From Gautieria morchelliformis (taxonomy: Eukaryota; Basidiomycota; Agaricomycetes; Gomphales; Gomphaceae), in assembly GCA_015179125.1 (NCBI GenBank), contig WHVA01000102.1, positions 62,001 to 126,000 on the forward strand: a DNA stretch of 64,000 nucleotides, in the 5' to 3' direction. The position numbers and the translations under genes were made by a program. How positions within the stretch are numbered: position 1 is the stretch's first letter; each line of letters opens with the position of its first letter. Below are positions 54,483-64,000 of this stretch, piece by piece. The notes beneath the pieces were generated by a model. The model saw nothing but the letters and a program-made list of their open reading frames with translations. It had not been told where the DNA came from and ran no database searches.

Positions 54483-55956
54483 CGGGGTGTGCCAGCTTCA
54501 CACCAGCCTTTGCTAGCACAGACTTCTCAGGGTCCATGTCAGCAGCATCTGCTAGCGCCACACAGATCATCCGTGTGATCCCGTCATATCGCTCTTGCAA
54601 GCTGTCGGTTTGATCTGGTATGCCCCATCCTTCTGTTGGGGCCATTGATCATATACGTGGCTGTGACACCGCGTGGGGCAGGCTGTTGTATGCCCTAACA
54701 GGGCCCAGGTCTGGGTCCAGCTGGGGATTGGGAGCATTTTGTGCTCTTGGATATGAGGGCAGCCTGTGATGTGTGTCCCCTGTCAGTCCTGTATTGCGGA
54801 TGCACAGCCTGCTGTTGTAGGCTGCGCATGCTTGTTGTGCTTCTGGTATGGTGCACGCAAGCTGCTCATCAGGTTGCTGAGTAGTGTGGCCCTGAGCCAC
54901 TGCTTCCTCAGCATTCCTTGCTAGCAGCTCGAGGGTCCATGTGTGGCGGCGCATGGCTGTGGCTTCTTTTTGTTGCCAGTGGGTGTCCAAGCTCTCTGTC
55001 GTTGCTTCAGAGTCTGGTTCTGAGGCAATTTGCTTCCTGATAATCTGTTGGATCATCTTACAGTTGCCTGTGGGGGCAACCCGTTCCCTGTGGGGTTCAT
55101 TTCTGAAGTGTACATCTTGTTCGACTGGGGTAGCTGGCAGCGGCATTCGCTGCCGGTCTTGTTCTGCTGGGCACTGTTCTTCAGCAACTTGGCCACATTT
55201 GCTAGCTGTTGACTGGTGTGAGCTTCGGCGCGGTGTCCTGTGTTCCCCACACAAGTGAAGGGCTGTCTGGATGTCCTCAAATGCAGCAGTGTGCTGTTGT
55301 CGGTTATCCTCTATCTGGTGGAGCTCCTTGCAGAACTGGATTAGGGCAGTCCCGATATTATTGAGTCACAACGTGATATGCTCGTGCTTATGGCCTGTGA
55401 GGACGTTCATGTGCAACGCATCCTGCACTTGTTTGGCTATTGCCTCAGCTGTCTCATTGTCGATGGCGTGTGTCCTCAAGCTCTTGCAGCTCAAGCTCAA
55501 GTATTCCAAGCCCTGACCATCATTGGGTGCTCGTTTCTTGTGTTGTCGTCCCTGTCAGGGACAACGGTCATTGCTTGGCTCCTCGAGCGGTGGCCAGAGT
55601 CTCAACTTCGAGCCTGTCTTGAATGTGATGCTCTGCTGTCCTATGATGGTGAGACTTCTCTGCCCTTACCTTTGTTCATGGGCAGAGGGGATTGGGGGGT
55701 GGCACCGGCTTATCTCCCAGTGGCGTCTTGTCCTTGACCACACTTGGCGATATGTGTCGGGGTTTTCCTCACCTTTGATTGGGGAGACGAGTGTGGTGAG
55801 GTCAATGATCTCTCCATCTTCTGGTGTCCTGGACTCTCGGTCCAGGGTTGTGTCAGCCATTGTGTCACTAGGCTGTGCCTGGGATGTGGCCTGCGAGCTG
55901 GTGGCTCACATCCGTCTTCGACTGCATGGAATCATCACGCTCGCAGCCAACAGTAG
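54483..55956 (-). pseudogene. Gypsy Gag N-terminal region, minus strand
   Basis: Reading leftwards from 55,956 it matches 56,290-57,790. The leader and Gag start (MIPCSRRR-like region) come first, then QRMPLPATPVEQDVHF, SEPDSEATTESLD, ARNAEEAVAQ, IRNTGLTGD and YDGITRMICVALADA ... EKSVLAKAGVKLAHP. It then breaks at 54,483, where the inverted capsid segment begins. Several frameshifts occur. Its 5' end abuts the LTR of the next element at 55,960 in head-to-head orientation. Confidence 0.85.
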
Positions 55957-55959
55957 AGG

Positions 55960-56172
55960 TGTAAATAACCCATGTATCTACATGTACATTAGTTATTACA
56001 TAATCCCAGTGGGCCCCTTAGGGACCCACTGTATAGTTTATGCGTGGGAACTGGCCAGCGGCCCCCATCGCATCTTACCCTTACACTGTCACTACGTAGC
56101 ATCAGAATACCACACATTGGTCAAGTTCTGTCGTGCTCTTGTGACTTAAGGCTTAAGATAGACATCTTTACA
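55960..56172 (+). repeat. TGTAAATA LTR, copy 3: 5' LTR of gypsy element (213 bp)
   Basis: It starts TGTAAATAACCC and ends CATCTTTACA. It is nearly colinear with the LTR at 23,333. No purine tract precedes it, and a Gag leader follows, so it is a 5' LTR. Confidence 0.8.
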
Positions 56173-56210
56173 CCTTTTTGAACTATCCTGCGGTTGATTG
56201 CCACGCAACC

Positions 56211-56304
56211 AACCGATAGTGGATTCGAACCAATCTTGAAAAAGATCGCTGCGTCAACGACTAAACATCGTTGAGACCCTCCAGTAGACCTTCTACTGTC
56301 GGCT
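56211..56304 (-). other. tRNA-like sequence in the gypsy leader
   Basis: On the minus strand this can be drawn as a cloverleaf: acceptor arms AGCCGAC / ATCGGTT (6 of 7 pairs, one G-U), an anticodon-like arm CAACGA-TGTTTAG-TCGTTG, a long variable arm ATCTT-TTTC-AAGAT, and a T-arm loop TTCGAAT with 4 of 5 stem pairs. The D arm is poor and base 33 is not T, so a working tRNA is unlikely. It lies between the LTR and the gag start, where a primer-binding site is expected. Confidence 0.3.
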
Positions 56305-56310
56305 GCAAGC

Positions 56311-58620
56311 ATGATGATTCCACGCAGTCGAAGACGGTCACGAGCTACGAGCTCAAGGTCCACGCCCCAGGCGCAGCCCAGCAGCACGACGGCTGACACT
56401 ATCCTGGACCAAGAGAACAGGACGATAGAAGACAGAGAGATCATAGATCTCACCGCCCTCGTCCCCTCAGTAGAGGATGAGGAAAACCCCGACCACGTCT
56501 CGTCGAGCGTGGCCGAGGAAGAGACGACACCGGGCGACGAGCCGGTGCCGCCCCCCATCTCTCTCTACCCAAGGACAAAGGAAAGGGCAGAGAAGTCTCG
56601 CCGTCGTCAGATGGTAGAGCAACAACGTCGAGGCGGGCACAAAGCCACGACTCAAACCGACACTCACGAAGTAGAGCGACGACGATCGTCCCTGAAGGAG
56701 GACGATGGGAAAAAAGACGAGCCCCAGACGATGGTCAGGACTCGGAATACTCGAGCTCTAGTCGCAAGAGTTCGAGGGCTCACGCCATCGACCACGAGAC
56801 AGCAGAGGCTCTGAACAAACAGGTGCGGGCTGCGCTGCACCGAAGTATGCTGACGTGCCACAAGCACGATCAGCTGGCATTGCAGCTTGACAATGTCGCC
56901 GCCGCCCTAATGGCAATCGGCAAGGAACTCCACCAGGCGGAGGAAGTCAGGCTGCAAGACGCAACCACGCTGGAGGACGTCTAGAAAGCACTCCGCCCAC
57001 GTGGGGAACGCGACGCAACTCGTCCGAGCTCGCAACAGTCCGCAGCCAACGAACGCAGTCGCGACGTGGAAGACCCGCACAGAAAGGAGCGAGACAAGCA
57101 GCGAATGCCACTGCCAGCCATCCCGGTCGAACAGGACGTAAGGTTCGGGAACGAACCTCAGGAACAACCGGCTGCCCCAACGGACAGCCATAAATCGATC
57201 CAACAGATCGTTAGGGATCAGGTCACCTCAGAGCCTGACTCTGAAACGACGACCAAGAGCTTAGAGCTCGAAGTCGCACACTGGCAGCGTAAAGAAGCCG
57301 CAGCCGCGTGCCGCCACACACAGGCACTCGAGCTACTAGTGAAGAACGCTGAAGAGACAGTGGCCCACAGCCATACCACTCAGCTGCCCGACGAGCAGCT
57401 CACGCAAACCGTACAAGACGCACCGTGGGCACGCGCAGCCTACAACAGAAGGCTACGGATCCGCAACGTGGGACTGACCGGGGACACCAGGCACAAAACG
57501 CCCCCGGAACCGAGAGCACAAAATGCTCCCGATCCCAAGCCCGATCAGGGCCCGGGGCCCGTCAGGGCATATAACAACCTGCCCTGCGCGGCATCACAAC
57601 AGCGCGAACAATCCATGGCCCCAACGGAAGGCCAGGGAATGCCTGACCAGGCCGACGTCGTACCAATGGAGCCGTACGACGGGATCACACGGATGATCCG
57701 CGTGGCGTTAGCAGACGCCGTGGACACAGACCCGGAGAAGTCTGTGCTAGTGAAAGCCGGCGTGAAATTGGCCCACCCCAAGCCATATGCCGGGGGAAGT
57801 GACCTTGAAGAGTTTGAAATCTTCGTGGCAGCCATCCTACGATGGCTAAAAATTAATTGCCTCCTAGGGCCAACCAGCATAGACATGCAGGTCGGCTATG
57901 TGGGCACTCGCCTCACCGGCGAAGGCAAGGAGTGGTTCCTTCGAAACGTTGAACACTTTGATTGCCAGGTCCGCAGCTGGATGCTGGAAACCGTGATGCA
58001 AGGCCTTCAAAAAAGGTTCCTGCACACACTGATGTACCATCACGCATCGAATAAATTCGACGCGGTCATGCAAGGCATGAAAACCATTCAGGAGATGCTG
58101 AGCGAGCTCACAAAATACGCGGCACGTATGATACAGCCGCCAGACGAGTGCACGTTCCGGAGATGGTTCGTATTGGCACTGCGCAACGAGGTCCTCAAAA
58201 AGAGCTATAATGCCAAGAGCAGCTCAATAGAGCAACTCTTCGAGATGGCCCGGATGATTGAGGAGGCATCCCGATACAACATGAGGATGCGCCGCGCAGA
58301 AAGCACAGCAGCGACGGCAAGCGCTGCCCGGCTCACAGGGAGCAAGCTGTTGACACAAACGGGCCTGACCAGGCCCAGCCTGTTCGCAAGAAGTGGAACA
58401 GGACAATGGCTACCGCCCTCACACCCAGCACAAGCTGGACACCCGCCTGAAGCTAAACAGCCTCAAGCGTCAGGGTCATCCCCACGACCTGCCCCACCGA
58501 CGAAAACGTTGGGCCCGCCTAACGATAGGCCCAGTGGCAGCCAAAGCAACACCAGATGCTTTGAATGTGGCCAACCTGGCCACAAGAAGGCAGAGTGCCC
58601 CCGGCTTAGGTCCAGTATAA
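56311..58620 (+). pseudogene. Gypsy Gag (frameshifted, cut by a solo LTR)
   Basis: The frame starts at ATG 56,311 (MMIPRSRRRSR), shifts near 56,740, hits a TAG near 56,982, and is then open from 57,066. Visible are an acidic/basic N-terminus, a coiled-coil-like stretch, a capsid region (SDLEEFEIFVAAILRW ... VGYVGTRLTGEGKEWFL ... LQKRFLHTL ... FEMARMIEEASRY), a Pro/Ser linker, and a CCHC knuckle (CFECGQPGHKKAEC, near 58,560). A 693-bp LTR interrupts it 10-15 bp after the knuckle. The original frame continues at 59,319. Confidence 0.88.
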
Positions 58621-59313
58621 TGTTACGACCGTTCACTTCCAGCTTCCGATCCTCAGTTCCGCCACACCTTCCGCCCCTCCGATATTTCCGCAACACTTTC
58701 CACCCCTCCGGGATTTCCGACATTCCGCCCCTTGTACATTTCCCTTGTTCTTTTGACTCTATTACTCGGACCCACCGGACCCACCTTACCGTTCATCAAG
58801 ACCATATGTCCGACCCTCCTTGTTTTTCGTTGTCAGATATGTTTCCCCGACCCCTTGTTATTTGCCATTGTTCTACCTTACCCTGAACCCCCCTTGTAGT
58901 CCCATTGTTCCCAATTAGTTAGTTCCCACGCATTGTCTACTCGACTTCTGCTTCCCCCGGAATTTGCTTAGTACCATATCATTACCTGTTGTCTCAGCTC
59001 TTTGTATAAAAGCCTGTCATGTATGTCTCTCTTTCTGCAATCAGATAATCGCCTTCGATACTTGATTTCCTTCACTCCATCTCCTGTTCTTAGCACAGCG
59101 AGTCTAGCAATATCTCAGTCTCTCTCCACCTTCCGCCTTCCACCTTCCGCCTCAGTTCCGACTGAAGTTCCGACCAAAACTTTGGTTCAGTACTTTCCAA
59201 CTTCCGATTCATTTCCGAAATACCTAGGACGATAGTTCATTGGGGGCGCAACCCACAAGTTGAAACCGCTGTCCTTTCCAGTTCCAACTTAGCGGAAATC
59301 TCGATACGTAACA
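58621..59313 (+). repeat. Solo LTR inserted in gypsy gag (693 bp)
   Basis: Ends are TGTTACG and CGTAACA, flanked by TATAA on both sides (58,616-58,620 and 59,314-59,318). It contains TATAAAA near 59,005 and T/C-rich TTCCGCC words like the LTR at 19,361. No internal region is present, so it is a solo LTR left by recombination between two LTRs. Confidence 0.95.
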
Positions 59314-59318
59314 TATAA

Positions 59319-60136
59319 GGACAGCGGCCGCAAGGCGAGACGGTGAAGCCCAGGATCCAGAAATAAATCTCGGTCAAAATTCTCTTCAACAAATTGACGA
59401 AGAGGGGGAGGGTCATCCCCAACCCAATGACACTCCGGACAACGGAGATGCGCCCACTTAAGAATGGGACCCAGAGCCGTCCCAATACTATGAATGGGAC
59501 GAGGAGGTGGAAGACACCACCTACAGGTCCAGCGTGATCAGATTCACACTGGAAGATGAAACCACCACGAAGGTCATGGCGGCACGCATGTCGGTCACGC
59601 CAGACAAGGCGGCCAAGCCGGTGTATCACCACCGAAGCAAACACAGGACGCGGCCAACGTGTCCGCGCAGTGAGAACCATACCCTATCGGGGTACTGGGA
59701 AATAAACAGCATAAAAGCCCACTGCCTGCTAGATAGTGGCAGCGAAGGGGTACTGCTGTCCCCCGAATTCCCGCGAGCTACAGGGATGAAGACATTCTCC
59801 CTGGAGCAACCAATCGCGCTGCAGCTAGCCTGCATAGGCAGCCGTTCCACAATCAACTATGGAAGGAACACGACCATCAAGTTTGGTCGTGGGACATACG
59901 ACGAATATTTAGACGTAGCAAACGTCGAATAATACGACGCGATCTTAGGGACACCGTTCCTAAGGAGATTCGGCATAACCCTGGACTTCTTGAGCCCAGG
60001 GACGATTAGCGAGGGAAACGAAGTGATACCCACGGGCAAGGTCTCATTCGACGACGACGAATCGACAAATGAGCACAAAGGGCCACGGGTGAGCAGGAAC
60101 CCCCAGGCACCGAAGCCAAACCTGGCTCATTGAAGG
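59319..60136 (+). pseudogene. Gypsy Gag end and protease
   Basis: This continues gag after the solo LTR: the acidic linker (PSQYYEWDEEVED, 59,485), then an aspartic protease with LLDSGSEGVLLSPEF (catalytic Asp intact, near 59,730) and the flap and C-terminal parts (LQLACIGSRST, ILGTPFLRRFGITLD, IPTGKVSFDDDE). Stops at about 59,460, 59,930 and 60,132 break it. The rearranged copy at 52,912-53,381 is a homologue with a lost catalytic Asp. Confidence 0.85.
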
Positions 60137-60299
60137 CAGGAGGACGAGTCGCGGGACGACTCGTCCTCGAAATCACCCTACAGCCGTAGGGAGAGACGCT
60201 CTCACCTCACGGTGAAAGCAATGGGAAAGAGGAAAGTGGGCCCGTGCGCCGTGGGACCTAATAGACACCAACAGCGCCTAATGGCATCTAAGCCAACAT

Positions 60300-61300
60300 C
60301 ATCCTCATGGATGATGACCTTTCTCGCCTCCACGAGGAATGGATGGAACGAATCACTGACCTAGTCAGTGGAATTCCATTAGAACTCCCGCCACTACGGG
60401 AGATCAACCATGTGATCAACCTCATCGATCCCAACAAGCACATGCGGTATTGACTACTGAAATGCCTTGAACACTTCCGAGAGGAACTGTCGGCTGGTTG
60501 GGGTTGGGGTTACACCACTGCAAAGTGGTGGATTCTGGCAGTAGCGCAGCAGGCAGTGCCCATGCTGTGTGTGCTGAAGAAGAACGGTACACTGAGAACC
60601 ATCTTCGATCTGCGCCAGCAGAACGAGAACACTGTGAAGGACGTCACACCCTTCCCGGATCAAGATATCATACGCAGTGACATGGCTCACTGCCAATATC
60701 GAACAAAACTCGATATGTCAGAAGCATAAAAGCAGATCCGGATCCATCCGGATCACGTAGCAAAGACAGCCTTTGCCATGATCCTTGGCACCTTCAGGAG
60801 CCAGGTGATACAGATGGGGGACTGTAACACCCCATCAACATTCCAACAGCTGATGACAGCCATTTTCAGCGACTGCATATGTCGCTTTGTCCATGTATAC
60901 ATGGACGACATCTTCATATTCTCGCTCTCAATACAAGAGCATGAAGAGCACCTCTATGTCGTCTTTGACAGACTGAGGAAGAATCACCTCTTTCTGAGCA
61001 AGAAAAAGGTGGACCTCTACTCCAGCCGAATGGAGTGTCTCGGCCATATGATCGATGGCCGAGGGGTACATGCCGACGAGGACAAGATGCAATGCATCCG
61101 CGAGTGGCGCAGGCCACAGACGTTCAACAACGTCCAGCGGTTCCTCGGGCTGGTACAGTATCTGGCACACTACATGCCGGATGTTAGCGCATATACCACC
61201 CCACTATCAGGCTGTATGCATAATAACCGTCCATTAGAATGGACACCACTACTCGACAAATGCTGGCAAAGCATTAAGGCGTTGCCTGTAATGACCGGTA
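60300..61300 (+). pseudogene. Gypsy reverse transcriptase (broken)
   Basis: Reverse transcriptase motifs in order: LREINHVINLIDP, VLKKNGTLRTIFDLRQQN, KLDMSEA*KQIRI (first Asp kept, but the following Tyr codon is TAA), TPSTFQQLM, FVHVYMDDIFIF (YMDD intact, 60,895-60,915), LFLSKKKVD...ECLGHMIDGRG, and the thumb QRFLGLVQYLAHYM. A further stop lies at about 60,452. After WTPLLDKCWQSIKAL (61,280) the RNase H expected next is absent: only about 200 bp separate this point from the integrase. Confidence 0.88.
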
Positions 61301-61495
61301 TATCGAGCTGCGAACAGCGGAAACAAGACACTCTAAACGCCTCACTGAGAAGACAGAGGCGAGAGTAACGGAAGCCGCCACATTAAACGAGGGCTCACCA
61401 GAGCCCGCGAACATCGCCACATCATGTGACGAGGACAATGATGTCAGAGCCATTGCGCAGGAAATGATGGTGCACCCCTGACCTCGGTCGTCGAG

Positions 61496-62965
61496 CAAGG
61501 CGTGGACCTGTCTAAGGGCCTACGAGACGCGTACCACAGGGACACCATGTACACAAAGATCATGGCGCACCCGGATGCGCACCCGAGATTCGGGATCCGG
61601 GACAGGCTGATCTGGACTAAGAATCAGCTCAAAAGAGACGTCATTGCCATCCCCCGCTCTGTTCTTCAAGGGGGAAGGAAGCTGATCGAAATTATCATCG
61701 ATCGGGCACATCAGATAGTCGGCCACTACGGCCATCTGAAGACTTCGAACTACTTTCAAAGGGCATATTGGTGGCCAGGCATGAGCCCAGACATAGAAGG
61801 GTTCTCCACATCGTGCACGAGGTGTCAGATGACGAAAACCGGGCCACAATGCCCCAAAGGCCTACTACACAGCCTACCCATTCCAGATAGGCCGTGGCAG
61901 TCGATTGGTATCGTCTTCATGGGGCCCCTGCCCAAATCCAACGACTGTGACTACCTGATGGTAGTCATTGACCGACTAACATCGCTCGTACACCTCGTAC
62001 CAACCACGACGAGTGTGTCAGCCAAGGGAGTAGCCTGGCTGTTTCTGAAGGAGGTCATTCGACTCTATGGAGTTCCTGACTACATCGTCTCGGACAGAGA
62101 CTAGAAGTTCACGTCAATCTTCTGGTGTGAACTACAGTGACTCATGGGGACTAAGCTCCTCATGTCAACTGCCTTCCATCCCCAAATGGATGGAGCCACC
62201 GAACGGGAAAACCGCTCGATCAGCCAGATATTGCGCGCGGTCGTCAGAGACGATCAGAAGGATTGGCCATTGAAATTCCCAATGGTTGAGGTCGCCCTCA
62301 ACAGCAACGTCAGTGCCACCACAGGGTTCGCACCTTTCGAGCTGAACCACGACTATATGCCGCGGATAGACCTCCCCATAGCCGTGGACACCCCGTTCAA
62401 GGGGGTAGCCCGGTTCGCACATCAGGCAAAATGGAACCTGATGGCGGCACACGATGCAATCATAGAGCATCGAGTCACGCAAACATTTCACGCAAATAAG
62501 AACCATATGGTGAGCGGCAGGTACGCGGCCAACGACCGCGTCTACCTTTTGACACAAAACCTAACTCTCCCAAAAGGAAGAGCCAGAAAACTAGTCCCGC
62601 GGTACATCGACGCCTCGAGGGTGACCCTCGATCTTCCCGACGAATTGAAAAGTCGTTGCATTTCACCGGTCTTCCATTCCAGCCTCGTACAGCGATACGA
62701 GGGTAACAACGACGAATTGTTCCCTCGTCGTGAGGCCAAGTCATTTTATGACTTCGGAGCAAATGACGACGAGGAGTGGCTCGTCGACGGGATTATCGCA
62801 CATCGATGGATAAACTTGACGGACCTGGAGTTCCAGGTCCGTTGGACCCTAGGCGACGTGACATGGGAACCCATGTCGTCCTGCAAGGACCTTGAAGCCC
62901 TAGATAGCTATCTAGAGCTTCGGGGGGTGGGCAAACCACGCGTCTGTCACGTGCAGACCACGTGA
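61496..62965 (+). pseudogene. Gypsy integrase with chromodomain (copy 1)
   Basis: The HHCC zinc finger is intact (HQIVGHYGH ... CTRCQ, 61,710-61,830). In the core the first catalytic Asp is replaced: WQSIGIVFMGPLP has Val where the family has Asp (61,912). The second Asp (IVSDRD, 62,090) and the Glu (GATERENRS, 62,195) are present. A TAG at 62,102-62,104 and a stop near 62,136 interrupt it. The C-terminal GPY/F-type region lacks 30 bp relative to the duplicate at 63,240, and a chromodomain-like EWLVDGIIAHRW ... EFQVRWTLGDVTWEP follows. Not functional. Confidence 0.88.
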
Positions 62966-63237
62966 TGCGCCGGCCACGGTGCGGTTAAATATTCACCTTG
63001 GATCTTTCCGAGGGCACATCGCTTCTTGGAAGCTAACCACCATCATCCCCACGAAGATGATGCCCCCCAAATATGGGATGGATGTTGATCCGTCAATGTC
63101 CACAATGTGAACAACGGCCCCGAGGCAGGGGGCCGCAGACATTCTCCGTGCTCCAATAGGCCAGGAGCACTGGATGATCGTGGGATGGGAGGCACCCGGA
63201 TGATTGTGCAACGTGCGCGGACTACACCATGCACCTA
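62576..63237 (+). repeat. Tandem duplication, unit 1 (662 bp)
   Basis: This covers the integrase C-terminus, chromodomain and ~270 bp of downstream sequence. Compared with unit 2 it lacks 30 bp in the GPY/F region and 25 bp near 62,945; the second gap lies between short direct repeats (ACGCG). Confidence 0.9.
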
Positions 63238-63954
63238 GGAAGATCCAGAAAACTAGTCCCGCGGTACATCGTACCATACCGCGTCGTCGAGGCTCACAAC
63301 GACGCCTCGACGGTGACCCTTGATCTTCCCGATGAGCTGAAAAGCTGTCACATTTCACCGGGCTTCCATTCAAGCCTCGTACGGTGATACGAGGCCAACA
63401 ACGATGAATTGTTCCCCCGTCGTGAGGCCAAGTCATTTTATGACTTCGGAGCAAATGATGACGAGGAGTGGCTCATTGATGAGATTATCACACATCGATG
63501 GGTAAACTCGACGGACCTGGAGTTCCAGGTCCGTTGGACTTTAGGCGACGTGACATGGGAACCCATGTCGTCCTACAAGGACCTTGAAACCCTAGATAGC
63601 TATCTAGAGCTTAGGGGGGTGAGCAAGCCACGCGACCTCCCCAGACGCCGCTAGACGCGTCTGTCACGTGCAGACCACGTGACGCGCCGGCCACGGCGCG
63701 GTTAAATTTTCACCTTGGATCTTTCCGAGGGCACATCGCTTCTTGGAAGCTAACCACCATCATCCCCACGAAGATGATGCCCCCCAAAGATGGGATGGAT
63801 GTTGATCCGTCAATGTCCACAACGTGAACAACGGCCCCGAGGCAGGGGGCCGCAGACATTCTCCGTGCTCCAATAGACCAGGAGCACTGGATGATCGTGG
63901 GATGGGAGGCACCCGGATGATTGCGCAACGTGTGCGGACTGCACCATGCACCTA
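63238..63954 (+). repeat. Tandem duplication, unit 2 (717 bp)
   Basis: This repeats unit 1 with a complete C-terminal region (PRYIVPYRVVEAHND) and a second chromodomain (EWLIDEIITHRW ... WTLGDVTWEP, open to 63,654). Both units share a downstream stretch with a short frame beginning MPPK. After the unit come bases typical of the end of a chromovirus pol region (TTTCGGGACGAAGAC). Confidence 0.9.
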
Positions 63955-64000
63955 AGGGCCGCGACAGGCACCCGCAAGGTCAAATTTCGGGACGAAGACA

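Noticed and set aside
56211-56304. Functional tRNA gene
   Set aside because: The D arm is poor, base 33 is not T, and the acceptor has a mismatch. It is kept only as a tRNA-like sequence.

Overview
This window is a transposon-dense stretch of a eukaryotic nuclear genome. It is most likely from a filamentous fungus, and probably a mushroom-forming basidiomycete: candidate introns are very short (about 47-61 nt) with CTGAC/CTAAT-like branch sites, and the mobile elements are Helitrons, Ty1/copia, Ty3/gypsy chromoviruses, hAT and a CACTA-type MITE. I see no bacterial operons, rRNA genes or CRISPR arrays. Almost every gene is part of a mobile element, and most are broken.

Region 1 (1-18,840) is a head-to-tail array of Helitrons. 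It starts inside an autonomous copy whose Rep/helicase frame (1-4209) is open from the window edge to its stop. Five 3' ends follow, each with a short GC-rich hairpin and then CTAG|T, near 4392, 7230, 9820, 12657 and 16280. At each one the next element starts directly. The four inner units carry no transposase. They alternate between two types (B-A-A-B) and contain a TATA promoter with GGTCACGTGACC palindromes, a conserved splice donor and acceptor, AT-rich repeats, and 17-bp or 21-bp minisatellites. The last unit (16,281 on) holds a decayed helicase copy cut off at a perfect 31-bp fold-back, which joins it to the chromodomain end of a gypsy element and its 400-bp LTR (to 19,760).

Region 2 (19,761-29,200) is a mosaic of repeats. 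A repeat family ending TCATGACA occurs at least five times. An unrecognised ORF family sits twice just upstream of TGTAAATA...TTACA LTRs. One of these ORFs is interrupted by a 399-bp CACTA-type MITE whose removal restores the frame. A degenerate hAT element (26,396-29,190) still has terminal inverted repeats and an 8-bp target duplication.

Region 3 (29,200-40,400) looks most like host sequence. It holds a multi-exon gene for an unrecognised serine/arginine-rich protein (30,127-34,157), a decayed fragment of an acyl-AMP-ligase/thioesterase enzyme, and a four-exon gene of unknown family with lesions in exon 1.

Region 4 (41,160-55,960) contains nested and rearranged retrotransposons. A nearly intact copia element (41,600-46,097; 113-bp LTRs, CATCA target duplication, one in-frame TGA) is inserted in an older minus-strand copia relic. 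Another copia relic (50,130-52,911) follows. After that comes a gypsy gag-protease copy whose central 1.1 kb is inverted in place.

Region 5 (55,960-64,000) is a gypsy chromovirus: 5' LTR, gag, protease, reverse transcriptase, integrase and chromodomain. It has stops, no recognisable RNase H, a loss of the first integrase aspartate, a 693-bp solo LTR inserted in gag (TATAA duplication), and a roughly 0.7-kb tandem duplication of its 3' end. Its 3' LTR lies beyond the window.

All family calls come from motifs read by eye. Copy numbers, divergence and expression could not be measured.
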